From an uncultured bacterium (GTDB lineage Bacteria; Spirochaetota; Spirochaetia; Sphaerochaetales; Sphaerochaetaceae), in the NCBI GenBank assembly GCA_905215015.1, contig CAJMOS010000005.1, forward strand, positions 1 through 54,310: a DNA stretch of 54,310 nucleotides, written 5' to 3'. Below, piece by piece: positions 30,841-40,669 of the stretch. The notes beneath the pieces were generated by a model, which had not been told where the DNA came from, ran no database searches, and saw nothing but the letters and a program-made list of their open reading frames with translations. Both the position numbers and the translations under genes were made by a program. How positions within the stretch are numbered: the first letter of the stretch is position 1; each line of letters opens with the position of its first letter.

Positions 30841-33744
30841 TTAGTGGCTGGTCGAGAAACTCAGCTTCTGCAACTCGGTATCGTTCAGCTTGACGGTGAC
30901 GTTGACGCCGGAACTATCGGCATTCGCTTGCCGCAGGACTTCGAACGCGTAGGCATCTCCGTCTACAGCGTACAGGTCGTACCTGGTTCCTGCTAGGCCA
31001 TGTGTTGTTGACCCATCGGAGAACTCGTACGAAATCGAGAGGCCGAGAGCGGAAAGATCCTGGAAGGTGGTGCTGTCCGGGGTGCTGGAGGCGGAGTTCG
31101 TGTAGACGACACGGAAGTAGTACTCCCGCCCGCTGAATGCGGCTCCTGTCGTATCAACCGTCGTGTTCTCGACATACACGTTCCTGTCTTTGCCATTGCT
31201 CTTGTACTGGAGGATGTGTTCCTGCAATACCTGTATCGGTGTCCAGGTCGCTTTTGTGCCGTTTTTCCCTTCGACGGTGATGGTTGCGGAGCCGGCTCCA
31301 ACTGCGGTTACCAGAAGGTTGTCATCGACAGTGGCGATGCCATCGTCGCTGGAATAGGAACCGGTGACGGTCTTCTCGCTCTCGTTGGCGTCGGCTGGCA
31401 GGTAGGAGACCGCGAGCTGTTCGGTCCCGTAGCCGTTCTCTCCACCGACGAAGAGCGTGCGCGCGGCATTGGTGATGCTGATGCTCTCCACAGGAGCGAC
31501 AAGGGTGATTCCACTGGTCTCCACCTTGACGTCGGCATTTGAGGTGGAAGTCGCGGTGAAGGTGACCTTGCGCATGTCGTCGCTGAACGCGGAGAGGTCG
31601 CTGGCGACCGTGATGGTGCCGTCGGAGGCGATGGTGGCAAGTTCCGGATTGGAGGAGCTCCAGGAGAATGTCTGCACATCGGCGTCAAGCGGCATGACAT
31701 GGGCCGTAAGCTGGGTTGCGGTTCCCCTGACGACCGTCAGGTTTTCCGGCACGCTGTCAAGCACGATTGTCTCGACCGGCGTGCTGACGTAGGTGAACTG
31801 GTAGGTGGCGGAGTAATCTTTCTTTCCGTCGTTCATGATGAGAGTCAGGTATTGGACCTGTCCCACCTTCGAAGAGAGCAATCCAGGAGTCTCGTCGGAG
31901 ATGGTGATGACCTCCAGGCCGGAAGTATGGACTTTCTCGTTGTCGATCGAGGTGCCGTTCAGGTACCACAGATACTTCGAGATGCCCTCGACGTCATTCT
32001 GCAGGCTGATGGTGAAGGACTGGCCTTTCACCAGTTCGGTGCTGCCGGTCAGCGAGGCGTTGGCGATAACCTGGGAGGTTGTCGCGCCGGCGATGGTGAC
32101 CGTCGGGTTCGGCACCGTGACAGCTTCGGACTTCGCGCTGGTGGTTCCCGAGACGTCCACATCGCCGACCATGGCATTTGCCTGGACCGTATACTGGTAG
32201 GAAACTCCGGTCTTGAGTTCGGTATCTGTCCAGCTGGTGTCGGTGACGCCATCAACTGTTTTTGCTTCGGTGCCATCGGCGTACTTGGTGATCGTGTAGG
32301 AAGTGGCTCCCGTCACGGCGGTCCAGGAAACCCCCAGGTTGCCGGTATTCGGGCGTGCGACCACGTTCTTCACCTCTCCGAGCGTGACGATGAAATCCTT
32401 CGTAGCGGAAATATCGTATGCATCCGAGGTTATGGTGATTGTGGCTTTCCCGATGTCCTTCACGCGGAAGACTCCCGCTACGGCATCCTCGACAGCGAGG
32501 ATGCCCTCGTTCGAGCTGCTCCAGGTGTAGCCGAGATCGGTGGCGTTTTCGGGTGTCGTGCTTGCCGTAAAGGTTACGGCGCGTCCCTTCTGCAGGATTT
32601 GGTCGCTGCCCAGTTCGTTGATGGAAAGCCCCGTGAGGACAATCGGGGAGAGTTTGTTGACCGTGATGGTGGCGCTTGCATAGTCAACGCCATCGTCATT
32701 ATGCAATGCGGCAAGCGTCGCGTAGTACACGGTCCCTTCGCTCAAGCCCGTGTAGGTTTTGGTGAATGCTCCATCAGCGTACATGCCGGCCATCTCAGAC
32801 TTCGAGAGGGTTTCCATCGTCGCGTTCTGCGCGTTGTTTTCCGCATAGAAGGTGATGGCCACGCCACTGTAGGAGCCTGGCATCGTCCAGGAGAGCCTGA
32901 GCTCGCCGGATTTGCCTGTGTAGGCGAGCGAAGCGCTGGTAACGGGCTTGGACTCGTTCAGCGCGCTGGAGGAAAGGGTGAGGGTGGAAACATTTCCCTG
33001 ATTGAACGGGTCGACCAGGTTCGAGGTCTGGTTGGCTGCCGCACGCAGCACCTCCATGCCGGAAGTGCCCAGTTCCTTGCCGTTTGCGTCGAGGAAGCGG
33101 AAGTGGACGAACTGGCCCTTTCGCTTGGTGAAGGGGACTTGCTGGATGAAATCCACGTTGGTGGCGTTTTCCTCGACCTTCTGCGTGGCGAGCACGTTGC
33201 TTCCCTCGTCGGCCGAATCGTCGATCAGCTGGATTTCCTTGACCTTCGTGTTGGCCGTGGAGCTCCAGTCTATGGCGATGGAGACGGTCCCTTTGAGGTC
33301 GCTGAAGACCGCGTCGGCGGTATCGGCATAGATGAAATCCAGCTCGGCGGTGAACTGGTTGGTGCTGTTTGCCAGGATCTCGACCGTCTTGCTCTGGTAT
33401 TCGATTGGTTGTGTCTTGTCCTCATCGGCCCAGGCGGTGACCGTCAGTGTGCTGGCCCCGACGGGAAGGTTGGTGAAGGTGACGCTGCCTGCGTCAGCAG
33501 AGACGGTTTGCGGATCCTGGTCCCCAAGCGTGACCGTGTACAGTTTGGTCGTTTCCTTTGTGGCGATGTCGATGGTTTTGGATATGGTCTGCACCGGCAG
33601 GATGATGGTGGCGCTGACCCCCTTGGTCTGCTCGGCAGTCGGGTTGTTGATGGAGGAAGTGTCTATGTCCGAGGTACAGGCGACAAGGGTGCACAGCAGG
33701 GCCAAGCACACAAATCCAAACGTTTTTTTCAACGATTGTGTCAT
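30841..33744 (-). CDS. Large multi-domain Ig-like/Fn3 surface lipoprotein
   Basis: A 967-residue lipoprotein: signal peptide with lipobox LVAC (Cys at about 23), beta-domains at about 30-260, an Fn3-like domain about 270-370, Big_2 about 370-455 (LGYTWSSSNEGILAVED), Fn3 about 455-545 (LGVSWTAVTGATSYTITKY), a domain about 548-655 with KYLWYLNGTSI shared with the neighbouring lipoprotein, Big_2 repeats about 660-745 (FSWSSSNPELATIASDG) and 750-840, and a unique C-terminal domain. The start at 33744 is chosen for its AAGGAG site and the compact signal peptide. It heads a two-gene operon. Likely exposed at the cell surface or in the periplasm; no catalytic motif is visible. Confidence 0.87.
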   Translation of the reverse strand: MTQSLKKTFGFVCLALLCTLVACTSDIDTSSINNPTAEQTKGVSATIILPVQTISKTIDIATKETTKLYTVTLGDQDPQTVSADAGSVTFTNLPVGASTLTVTAWADEDKTQPIEYQSKTVEILANSTNQFTAELDFIYADTADAVFSDLKGTVSIAIDWSSTANTKVKEIQLIDDSADEGSNVLATQKVEENATNVDFIQQVPFTKRKGQFVHFRFLDANGKELGTSGMEVLRAAANQTSNLVDPFNQGNVSTLTLSSSALNESKPVTSASLAYTGKSGELRLSWTMPGSYSGVAITFYAENNAQNATMETLSKSEMAGMYADGAFTKTYTGLSEGTVYYATLAALHNDDGVDYASATITVNKLSPIVLTGLSINELGSDQILQKGRAVTFTASTTPENATDLGYTWSSSNEGILAVEDAVAGVFRVKDIGKATITITSDAYDISATKDFIVTLGEVKNVVARPNTGNLGVSWTAVTGATSYTITKYADGTEAKTVDGVTDTSWTDTELKTGVSYQYTVQANAMVGDVDVSGTTSAKSEAVTVPNPTVTIAGATTSQVIANASLTGSTELVKGQSFTISLQNDVEGISKYLWYLNGTSIDNEKVHTSGLEVITISDETPGLLSSKVGQVQYLTLIMNDGKKDYSATYQFTYVSTPVETIVLDSVPENLTVVRGTATQLTAHVMPLDADVQTFSWSSSNPELATIASDGTITVASDLSAFSDDMRKVTFTATSTSNADVKVETSGITLVAPVESISITNAARTLFVGGENGYGTEQLAVSYLPADANESEKTVTGSYSSDDGIATVDDNLLVTAVGAGSATITVEGKNGTKATWTPIQVLQEHILQYKSNGKDRNVYVENTTVDTTGAAFSGREYYFRVVYTNSASSTPDSTTFQDLSALGLSISYEFSDGSTTHGLAGTRYDLYAVDGDAYAFEVLRQANADSSGVNVTVKLNDTELQKLSFSTSH

Positions 33745-33982
33745 CTTACGCGCTCCTTCTATGTCATAAGTGGCGTTCTTCGCAAGCAATTTTTTCGTTT
33801 AATAATTGCGCAATATATCTGTATATCGTCGTTTGGTAAAGTATTTGACGACAGAAATAGCGCAACTTGTTGGATTTCTCAACAACGTGTTTGGTATTTC
33901 GAAAAATGATAAACAATGTGTTGTGACATGGGGGGATGCTTTTGACACGAGTCTCGACTTGTACGGGAACTTCCGTTTTGGG
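33745..33982. other. Divergent intergenic region, lipoprotein operon and topB
   Basis: An AT-rich 250-base region that must contain the lipoprotein-operon promoter (minus) and the topB promoter (plus; TTGTAC at 33959-33964 with the -10 at 33983). A perfect 10-base palindrome, ATTGCGCAAT, lies at 33805-33814. No gene was recognised. Confidence 0.4.
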
Positions 33983-33994
33983 TATGCTGGGGAC

Positions 33995-36322
33995 ATGAAA
34001 AAACTGGTTCTTGCGGAGAAACCGAGCGTTGCGCGTGAAATCGCTCGTGTGATGGGATGCCCCCTGCGCGGCAAGGGGTATCTGGAAGGTCCCGACTATG
34101 TGGTCACCTGGGCCTTGGGCCATCTGGTGGAGCTGGCGCCACCGGCAGATTATGACGAGACGTGGAAGCGCTGGTCGATGGGCTCGCTGCCCATGCTTCC
34201 CGATCCCTTGAAGCAGGTGGTCATCGAGGAGAGCAAGGAGCAGTTCCAAGTGGTCAAGGAGCTCTTTTCCCGCGATGACATCTCCGGCCTGGTGATCGCC
34301 ACCGATGCCGGACGTGAAGGGGAGCTGGTCGCCCGCTGGATCATGAAGATGGCCGGCTACAAGGGAGAGGCGGAACGGCTGTGGATCAGCAGCCAGACCG
34401 ACCAGGCCATCCGCGAGGGTTTCGCCAATCTGAAACCCGCCAGCCTGTACGAGAACCTCTACCATGCGGCGGAGAGCCGCGCCGCCGCAGACTGGTACGT
34501 CGGCATGAACGTTACCCGCGCGCTGACCTGCCACTACGACGCCAAGCTTTCGGCTGGACGTGTCCAGACACCGACCCTCGCGCTGATGACCAAGAGGGAG
34601 GACGAGCGGGACGCGTTCACCGGTACCTTCTACTACACCCTGAAGGCGGACTTCCTGACCTTCAGCGCCACCTGGCAGGATGCGGATGGCAACAGCCACG
34701 TCACCAGCGAGGAAAAGCTCAAGCAACTGACGGATTCCCTGGCGGGCAAGGAGGGCAAGGTCGTTTCTGTGGAGAAGGTCCACATGAGCGAGAAGCCGCC
34801 GCTCGCCTACGACCTTACCGCCCTGCAGCAGGATGCCAACATCTACCTCGGCTTCTCGGCCAAACAGACGCTGGACACCCTGCAGAAGCTCTACGAGGTC
34901 TACAAGATCGCGACCTATCCCCGAACCGACAGCCGCTACATCACCCACGACGTGGTGGCCACCCTGCCGGACAGGCTTCGGGCCTTGGGAGACACCCCCT
35001 TCGGTCCCCGTGCCATCAGCTATGCGGCCGGCGGTTTCCGCGTCGACGAGGAACGGTTCGTCAAGGACATGGGGGTGACCGACCACCATGCCATCATTCC
35101 CACCGAGCAGCATGTCGACCTGTCCGCGTTGAAGCCGGACGAGAAGGCGCTGTGGCAACTGATCGCCATCCGCTTCCTCGAGGTGCTTTCCCCGGACTAC
35201 GAGTACGACACCACGACGGTGAAGATCCAGGTGGGGGACGAGCTCTTCCAGTCCCGTCTCTCGACACCGACCCAGCAGGGCTGGAAGGAAATCGCGAAAA
35301 GCGCCGGCCGCCAGGATCCCTTTGCCGGGCTGGATGATCTCGAAGTCGGCCTTTCCTCGCTGAAAGTGGGAGACACTGTCAAGGTGACCAAGGTCAGGAG
35401 CAGACGCTATGCGACCCCTGCCCCGGAGCGCTATACCGATGCCACCTTGCTTTCCGCTATGGAGCATGCCGGGCGCTTCGTCGACGACGCCGAGCTGAAG
35501 AAGCACCTTGGTGGCGGACTGGGGACCCCGGCCACCCGTGCCGACATGATCGAGAAGCTGGTCCAATACCACTACGTGGACCGTGTCGGCAAGGAGTTCG
35601 TCCCGACCCCGAAGGGAAGGGAGGTGGTCCGCCTGGCCCCGCTGCAGCTCCGCTCTCCGGAGCTGACCGGCGTGTGGGAGGAACGGCTTTCCGCCATCGC
35701 CGAGGGCAAGGAGGATCCCGCCAAGTTCGTGCGCGACATCAAGCAGAACGCCCGCGAGCTGGTCGACCAGATCGCCAAGACGCGCGACGCTTTCAGCCCG
35801 CGCTTTTCCGACAGCAAGGAATGCCCCTACTGCCACGGACCGATGATGAAGGTGGTCGACGAGATCGGCCGCACCCATTACGTCTGCCAGCGCCTTTCCT
35901 GCAGCTACGAGGAGATGATCGTGCGACACCGCATCAAGGTGCCGAAGGCGCCGGCGGCGACACCTGCCGTCCCGGTGAAGAAGGTCGTGGTGGTCAAGAA
36001 GGTGCCGGTCTCGGCATCCGCTTCCCCCAGTGGCCTGAGACGGGTGGTGCTGAAGAAGAAGCCGGCAATCACCAGCTACTCGGCCGGTAGTGACGAGGAG
36101 GTTGGCTTCACCTACCAGTACAAGGATGAGGTCGAGGTGGTCCGCCCGAGCAAGAAGAGCTTCCGCAGGGACGACCGTTCCCGCCAGTCCGACCGCGTCC
36201 CGCTTTCCGACCCGCACATGGTCTCCTCCGGGAGTTCCTTCGGCGGTGGAGGGACCTTCGCCGACCTGGTCAAGGCGAGCCAGGAACGCTACCGCAACGA
36301 CAGGAACAAGAAGCGCAAATGA
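33995..36322 (+). CDS. topB: DNA topoisomerase III (type IA)
   Basis: A 775-residue type IA topoisomerase that relaxes negative supercoils and decatenates DNA. The N-terminal Toprim domain has LAEKPSVAREIARVMG (catalytic Glu) and IATDAGREGELVARWI. AKLSAGRVQTPTLALM follows, and the active-site Tyr lies in IATYPRTDSRYITHD. TDHHAIIPT and KHLGGGLGTPATRADMIEKL are also typical. The C-terminal tail holds one Cys4 zinc-ribbon (CPYCHGPMM, CQRLSC) and a basic, low-complexity, Lys/Val/Ser-rich end. The ATG at 33995 has a -10 TATGCT (33983-33988) just six bases upstream, with ggggac between, indicating a near-leaderless message. A strong terminator follows. Confidence 0.95.
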   Translation: MKKLVLAEKPSVAREIARVMGCPLRGKGYLEGPDYVVTWALGHLVELAPPADYDETWKRWSMGSLPMLPDPLKQVVIEESKEQFQVVKELFSRDDISGLVIATDAGREGELVARWIMKMAGYKGEAERLWISSQTDQAIREGFANLKPASLYENLYHAAESRAAADWYVGMNVTRALTCHYDAKLSAGRVQTPTLALMTKREDERDAFTGTFYYTLKADFLTFSATWQDADGNSHVTSEEKLKQLTDSLAGKEGKVVSVEKVHMSEKPPLAYDLTALQQDANIYLGFSAKQTLDTLQKLYEVYKIATYPRTDSRYITHDVVATLPDRLRALGDTPFGPRAISYAAGGFRVDEERFVKDMGVTDHHAIIPTEQHVDLSALKPDEKALWQLIAIRFLEVLSPDYEYDTTTVKIQVGDELFQSRLSTPTQQGWKEIAKSAGRQDPFAGLDDLEVGLSSLKVGDTVKVTKVRSRRYATPAPERYTDATLLSAMEHAGRFVDDAELKKHLGGGLGTPATRADMIEKLVQYHYVDRVGKEFVPTPKGREVVRLAPLQLRSPELTGVWEERLSAIAEGKEDPAKFVRDIKQNARELVDQIAKTRDAFSPRFSDSKECPYCHGPMMKVVDEIGRTHYVCQRLSCSYEEMIVRHRIKVPKAPAATPAVPVKKVVVVKKVPVSASASPSGLRRVVLKKKPAITSYSAGSDEEVGFTYQYKDEVEVVRPSKKSFRRDDRSRQSDRVPLSDPHMVSSGSSFGGGGTFADLVKASQERYRNDRNKKRK

Positions 36323-36340
36323 CGTCAGTCGTGTGCTCCG

Positions 36341-36370
36341 GGAGGAGGGTGACATGCCTTCCTCCTTTTC
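36341..36370 (+). terminator. Rho-independent terminator after topB
   Basis: GGAGGAGGG (36341-36349) pairs with CCTTCCTCC (36357-36365), one G-T pair, loop of seven bases, followed by TTTTCTTTTG. Confidence 0.88.
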
Positions 36371-36443
36371 TTTTGTCCATGTTTCACCCTACGAATGTAA
36401 TAAAATGCATTAAATGTTAAAATAATAACACTAAGTTATCATA

Positions 36444-36472
36444 TAGACACAAATGTGACGTTTTGCTATACT
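36444..36472 (+). promoter_or_regulatory. Promoter of the lysine operon
   Basis: TAGACA (36444-36449), a 17-base spacer and TATACT (36467-36472), upstream of a 24-base leader with AAGGAGAG before dapB. The region 36371-36443 is very AT-rich. Confidence 0.75.
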
Positions 36473-36496
36473 AGGCCACACGTAAGGAGAGCGCGC

Positions 36497-37252
36497 ATGC
36501 ACATCGGTATTGTGGGCTATGGCAAGATGGGGCGTCTGGTCAGGAACATCGCCTTGGGCGAAGGCCTCGAGGTGAGCAGGGTGGTCGACCCCTCGGCGGA
36601 CGACGCGGAGGTGACGGACCGGGAGGTGGACGAAAAGCTGCTTGCGCAGTGCGACGTGCTCGTCGAGTTCAGCAGCCCGCTTGCCATCATGGAGCACCTG
36701 CGGTGCTACGCCGCCCATCCTTGCCGCGTGGTGGTGGGGACGACAGGCTGGTACGACAACCTGCCCGAGGTGGAGAACCTGATGGTCTACGCGCCTTCCT
36801 CCATCATCTACAGCGGAAACTATTCCTTGGGAGTCGCAGTCTTCCTGCGGCTGGTCAGACAGGCATCCCGGCTGTTGGATTCCGTCGGCGGATACGACGC
36901 GGGGGTGCTGGAGATGCACCACAGGGGCAAGGCTGACGCTCCCAGCGGCACCGCGCTGATGGTGGCAAGGGAAATTGCCGCCACCACCAGCCAGACGAGG
37001 ATTGTCACCGGGAACCTTCCTTCCCAGCGCCAGCTGGACGAGGTCCAGGTGGCCTCGCTCCGGGTAGGAAGCCTGGCAGGCACCCACACCGCGATCTTCG
37101 ACAGCGAGGCGGACACGATCGAGTTGACCCATCGCGCCCGTACCCGTGGAGGGTTCGCCAAGGGCGCGCTCCTGGCTGCCAGATGGCTCATGGACCAGAA
37201 GCCAGGGCTGTATACGCTGGATGATTTGGTCGGAGGACTGTTGCCTGATTGA
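36497..37252 (+). CDS. dapB: 4-hydroxy-tetrahydrodipicolinate reductase
   Basis: A 251-residue NAD(P)H-dependent reductase of the diaminopimelate/lysine pathway, reducing the DapA product to tetrahydrodipicolinate. Motifs: dinucleotide-binding GIVGYGKMGRL, VLVEFSSP, VVVGTTGW, SGNYSLGVAVF, and the catalytic EMHHRGKADAPSGTALM with the His pair and Lys. The C-terminal HRARTRGGFAKGALLAARW is typical. Start ATG 36497 has AAGGAGAG upstream. First gene of dapB-dapA-dapL-lysA. Confidence 0.95.
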   Translation: MHIGIVGYGKMGRLVRNIALGEGLEVSRVVDPSADDAEVTDREVDEKLLAQCDVLVEFSSPLAIMEHLRCYAAHPCRVVVGTTGWYDNLPEVENLMVYAPSSIIYSGNYSLGVAVFLRLVRQASRLLDSVGGYDAGVLEMHHRGKADAPSGTALMVAREIAATTSQTRIVTGNLPSQRQLDEVQVASLRVGSLAGTHTAIFDSEADTIELTHRARTRGGFAKGALLAARWLMDQKPGLYTLDDLVGGLLPD

Positions 37253-37276
37253 AATGGAGCTTTGAGGAGAAACGAG

Positions 37277-38191
37277 ATGCAGAGAGTGTTGTTCCGGGGT
37301 GTCTACACAGCGATGGTGACCCCTTTCACAGAGAAAGACAATATTGACGAGGACGCGCTGAAGGCGATGATTGACGCGCAGGTGCGTGGAGGCGCCGCTG
37401 GGCTGGTTCCCTGTGGTACCACTGGCGAGTGCCCCACGCTGAGCCATATCGAGCATGACCGGGTGATCTGGCTTACCGTCCACTACGCGGCCGGCCGGCT
37501 TCCGGTGATCGCCGGTACCGGCAGCAATGCCACCAGCGAGGCCATCCAGCTTTCCAGACACGCGCAGGCCAACGGCGCGGATGCCTGCCTTCTGGTCAAT
37601 CCCTATTACAACAAACCGACCCAGAAGGGGCTTTACCTGCACTTCAAGGCGGTCGCCGACTCGGTCGACATCCCCTGCATCCTGTACAACATCAAGGGAC
37701 GCACCGGGGTCAACCTTGAGACCGACACCCTGATCAAGCTTGCCAACGACTGCCCGAACATCGTCGGCGTCAAGGAGGCAAGCGGGAACCTGGTGCAGAT
37801 GGAGGATGTGGTCAACCGTAGCCAGGATTCCTTCTCCGTGCTTTCCGGGGACGACAACATGACTTTGGACCTGCTGGGCAAGGGTGGGGACGGAGTCGTC
37901 TCGGTCGCCAGCAACATCGTCCCGAGGATGATGAGCACGATGGTGTCGCTGTTCCAGGGCGGCAAGGTCAAGGAGGCGACTGCGTTGAACGACCTGCTCG
38001 CGCCATTCTTCAAGGCCTGTTTCATCGAGACCAACCCGATTCCCATCAAGACCGCCATGGCCCGGTATGGGTGGTGCAGGGAAAGCTTCCGCCTTCCGTT
38101 GTGCACCTTGGATGGCGATGAGCATCGTTCGGCGCTCTACCAGGCTTTGGACGCGCTGGACGCCGCTGGCTGGATCGAGAGGAGGGATTGA
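37277..38191 (+). CDS. dapA: 4-hydroxy-tetrahydrodipicolinate synthase
   Basis: A 304-residue TIM-barrel aldolase that condenses pyruvate with aspartate semialdehyde. AMVTPFTEKDNID opens the barrel; PCGTTGECPTLSHIEH, VIAGTGSNATSEAI, NPYYNKPTQKGLYLHF (Tyr) and NIVGVKEASGNL (Schiff-base Lys) are all present. ATG 37277 follows GAGGAG. It starts 24 bases after dapB and its stop lies within the spacing of the dapL ribosome-binding site, so translation is tightly linked. Confidence 0.96.
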   Translation: MQRVLFRGVYTAMVTPFTEKDNIDEDALKAMIDAQVRGGAAGLVPCGTTGECPTLSHIEHDRVIWLTVHYAAGRLPVIAGTGSNATSEAIQLSRHAQANGADACLLVNPYYNKPTQKGLYLHFKAVADSVDIPCILYNIKGRTGVNLETDTLIKLANDCPNIVGVKEASGNLVQMEDVVNRSQDSFSVLSGDDNMTLDLLGKGGDGVVSVASNIVPRMMSTMVSLFQGGKVKEATALNDLLAPFFKACFIETNPIPIKTAMARYGWCRESFRLPLCTLDGDEHRSALYQALDALDAAGWIERRD

Positions 38192-38193
38192 CC

Positions 38194-39414
38194 ATGGCGC
38201 ATGTGAATCCGAATTTTCTGAGATTGGCTGGGGGGTACCTGTTCCCAGAAATCGCCCGACGCACCAGGCTTTGGCAGGAACGGAACCCCGACGCCAAAGT
38301 GTTGCGGCTGGGGATCGGCAACACGACCGAGGCGCTCAGCCCGGCGGTGGCCGACGCGATGAAACAGAAGATCGACCTGCTGCTTGACCGCCGTACCTAC
38401 ACCGGATACGGGGACGAGCAGGGAGACAGGGCCCTGCGCGAGGGACTGGCGGATTACTACCTGCGCCAGTGGGGCGTATCCCTCGATCCACTGGAGTTCT
38501 TCGTCAGCGATGGCGCCAAGAGCGACGTGGCGAACCTGCAACAGCTCTTTGAACCCGATGACATCGTCGCCGTCCAGGATCCGGCCTACCCGGTCTACGT
38601 CGACACGAACGTCGTCGGCGGAAGGAGCGGGGAGTGGAACGGGGAAAGCTACCGCCGCTTCGTCTATCTGGAGAGCACCGCCGCGAACGGGTTCATCCCC
38701 GTTCCCCCGAAAGGGCACGTGGATTTGGTCTATCTTTGCTTTCCCAACAACCCGACCGGGGCAATGGCGACCAAGGAACAGCTGCAGGCCTTCGTCGACT
38801 ACTGTGTCCGCGAGAAGGCTGTCCTCATCTACGACGCTTCCTACTGCGAGTACATCACCGAAAGCGGCTACCCCCACTCGATCTACGAGGTCGACGGGGC
38901 GGCAAGTTGCGCCATCGAGGTCAACAGCTTCAGCAAATTCGCTGGTTTCACCGGGGTGCGGCTTGGCTGGACGATTGTCCCGAAGGCAATCGATATTGGC
39001 GGGCCGGGACTGCTGAACAAGCTGTGGAATCGTCGCCAATGCACCTTTTTCAACGGCGCGAGCAACATCAGCCAGGCGGGCGGTTTGGCCGCCCTTTCGG
39101 GAGAGGGTTGGAGACAATGCCGGGAATTGGTAGGATACTATCTGGAAAACGCCCGCATCATCCGAGAGGGGCTTGAGTCCATCGGATTGACTTGCCATGG
39201 AGGAGAGAACAGCCCGTACGTCTGGGTGAGGACCCCCCACGATATGACGAGCTGGGACTTCTTCGACCTGCTGTTGGAGAAGGCGCATGTCGTCGTTACT
39301 CCGGGTTCCGGTTTCGGACCTGCAGGCGAACACTATGTCAGGGTCTCGGCCTACGGCCATCGCGAGGATGTGGTCGAGGCTGTCGGATCGATAGAGAGGA
39401 ATATCCGCATATGA
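38194..39414 (+). CDS. dapL: LL-diaminopimelate aminotransferase
   Basis: A 406-residue PLP enzyme that converts tetrahydrodipicolinate directly to LL-diaminopimelate, bypassing the succinylase or acetylase steps; the route is known in plants, chlamydiae and spirochaetes. Family features are YLFPEIARR, LRLGIGNTTEALSP, YTGYGDEQGD, CFPNNPTGAMATKEQL, AVLIYDASYCEYI and the PLP-Lys segment NSFSKFAGFTGVRLGWT. The start ATG 38194 follows gagaggagg, 2 bases after the dapA stop. Its stop overlaps lysA as ATGA. No dapD, dapE or dapF gene lies nearby, consistent with a DapL pathway that still needs an epimerase elsewhere. Confidence 0.95.
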   Translation: MAHVNPNFLRLAGGYLFPEIARRTRLWQERNPDAKVLRLGIGNTTEALSPAVADAMKQKIDLLLDRRTYTGYGDEQGDRALREGLADYYLRQWGVSLDPLEFFVSDGAKSDVANLQQLFEPDDIVAVQDPAYPVYVDTNVVGGRSGEWNGESYRRFVYLESTAANGFIPVPPKGHVDLVYLCFPNNPTGAMATKEQLQAFVDYCVREKAVLIYDASYCEYITESGYPHSIYEVDGAASCAIEVNSFSKFAGFTGVRLGWTIVPKAIDIGGPGLLNKLWNRRQCTFFNGASNISQAGGLAALSGEGWRQCRELVGYYLENARIIREGLESIGLTCHGGENSPYVWVRTPHDMTSWDFFDLLLEKAHVVVTPGSGFGPAGEHYVRVSAYGHREDVVEAVGSIERNIRI

Positions 39415-40667
39415 GCACAAAGCATCTGCCAATGGAGGAGGGGAAGCTGCTGGAGCTTGCCAGAACGCTTCCTACTCCGTTCTACCTATACGACGAGAAG
39501 GCGATCCTGGAGAACGCAGAGGCCTTCCGCAGGGAGTTCTCCTGGGCTCCCAGCTTCCGTGACTACTTCGCCGTCAAGGCGCTGCCCAACCCGGCCATCG
39601 TCAAGCTCCTGGCCGACAGGGAGGGCTTTGGCTGCGACTGTTCCAGCCTGCCCGAGCTATGCATCGCCGAGGCGAGCGGGGTGAAGGGACGCGGCATCAT
39701 GCTGACCAGCAACGACACTCCGGTGGACGAGTTCGCGAAGGCGCTCGAGCTGGGGGCGATCATCAATCTTGACGATATCTCCCACATCGATTTCCTTCCA
39801 TCGCTTCCCGAGATGGTCTCGTTCCGCTACAACCCGGGATCGGACCGCACGGGCAACGCCATCATCGGCAACCCGGTCGAGGCGAAGTACGGGGTGCCCA
39901 AGGACAAGATCGTCGAGTGCTACCGGATCATGAAGGAGAAAGGGGTGAGGCACTTCGCCCTGCACACCATGGTGGCCAGCAACGAGCTGGACGCCCAGTA
40001 CATCGTCGAGACCGCCCGCATGCTCTTCTCGCTGGTCAGGAAAATCCACGACGAGGCGGGGGTGAGGATCGAGCTGGTCGACCTGGGCGGTGGCGTGGGC
40101 ATCCCCTACCGTCCCGAGCAGGAGCGTATCGACATCCACTACATTTCCACGGAAATCCACAAGCTGTATGAGGAGATGGTCGTCAAGGAGCACCTTGACC
40201 CGCTTGGCATCTCCTTCGAATGCGGCCGCTATATCACCGGGCCCTACGGATACCTGATTTCCACTGTCCGGCATGTGACCCACAAGTACAAGGAATATGT
40301 CGGTCTGGACGCCACCATGGCGGACCTGATGCGTCCCGGCATGTATGGCGCATACCACCACCTGACGGTGCTGGGCAAGGAGAAGGCCCCGCACGACCAT
40401 GTCTATGACGTGACGGGGTCTTTGTGCGAGAACAACGACAAGTTCGCCATCGACCGTCCGCTTCCGGAAATCCAGGAGGGTGATATCGTGGCTATCCATG
40501 ACGCAGGAGCCCACGGCCACAGCATGGGCTTCAACTACAATGGGAAGCTTCGCCATGCCGAGTATCTGCTGCATGCCGATGGCACGGTGACGATGATCCG
40601 TAGGGCGGAGACGATGGACGACTATTTCGCGACGCTCCGCTTTCCTGGAGCACCGGTAAGGATCTGA
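39411..40667 (+). CDS. lysA: Diaminopimelate decarboxylase
   Basis: A 418-residue PLP-dependent decarboxylase of fold type III, the last step to lysine. TPFYLYDEKAILENA starts the barrel, and the PLP Lys lies in YFAVKALPNPAIVKLL. ELVDLGGGVGIPYRPEQ is the glycine-rich phosphate-binding loop, FECGRYITGPYGYL follows, and the C-terminal beta domain has the substrate Cys segment TGSLCENNDKFAIDR and HDAGAHGHSMGFNYNG. Coupled to dapL (ATGA) and followed after 2 bases by ybgC-like gene. Together the operon covers four of the last five steps to lysine. Confidence 0.95.
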   Translation: MSTKHLPMEEGKLLELARTLPTPFYLYDEKAILENAEAFRREFSWAPSFRDYFAVKALPNPAIVKLLADREGFGCDCSSLPELCIAEASGVKGRGIMLTSNDTPVDEFAKALELGAIINLDDISHIDFLPSLPEMVSFRYNPGSDRTGNAIIGNPVEAKYGVPKDKIVECYRIMKEKGVRHFALHTMVASNELDAQYIVETARMLFSLVRKIHDEAGVRIELVDLGGGVGIPYRPEQERIDIHYISTEIHKLYEEMVVKEHLDPLGISFECGRYITGPYGYLISTVRHVTHKYKEYVGLDATMADLMRPGMYGAYHHLTVLGKEKAPHDHVYDVTGSLCENNDKFAIDRPLPEIQEGDIVAIHDAGAHGHSMGFNYNGKLRHAEYLLHADGTVTMIRRAETMDDYFATLRFPGAPVRI

Positions 40668-40669
40668 AG

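Noticed and set aside
33764..36355. Long open frame of 863 codons on the strand opposite topB, and a similar 459-codon frame opposite the BMP gene (9893-11272)
   Set aside because: Composition artefacts of high-GC third codon positions; the translations are low-complexity, lack ribosome-binding sites, and the sense strand encodes clear conserved proteins.
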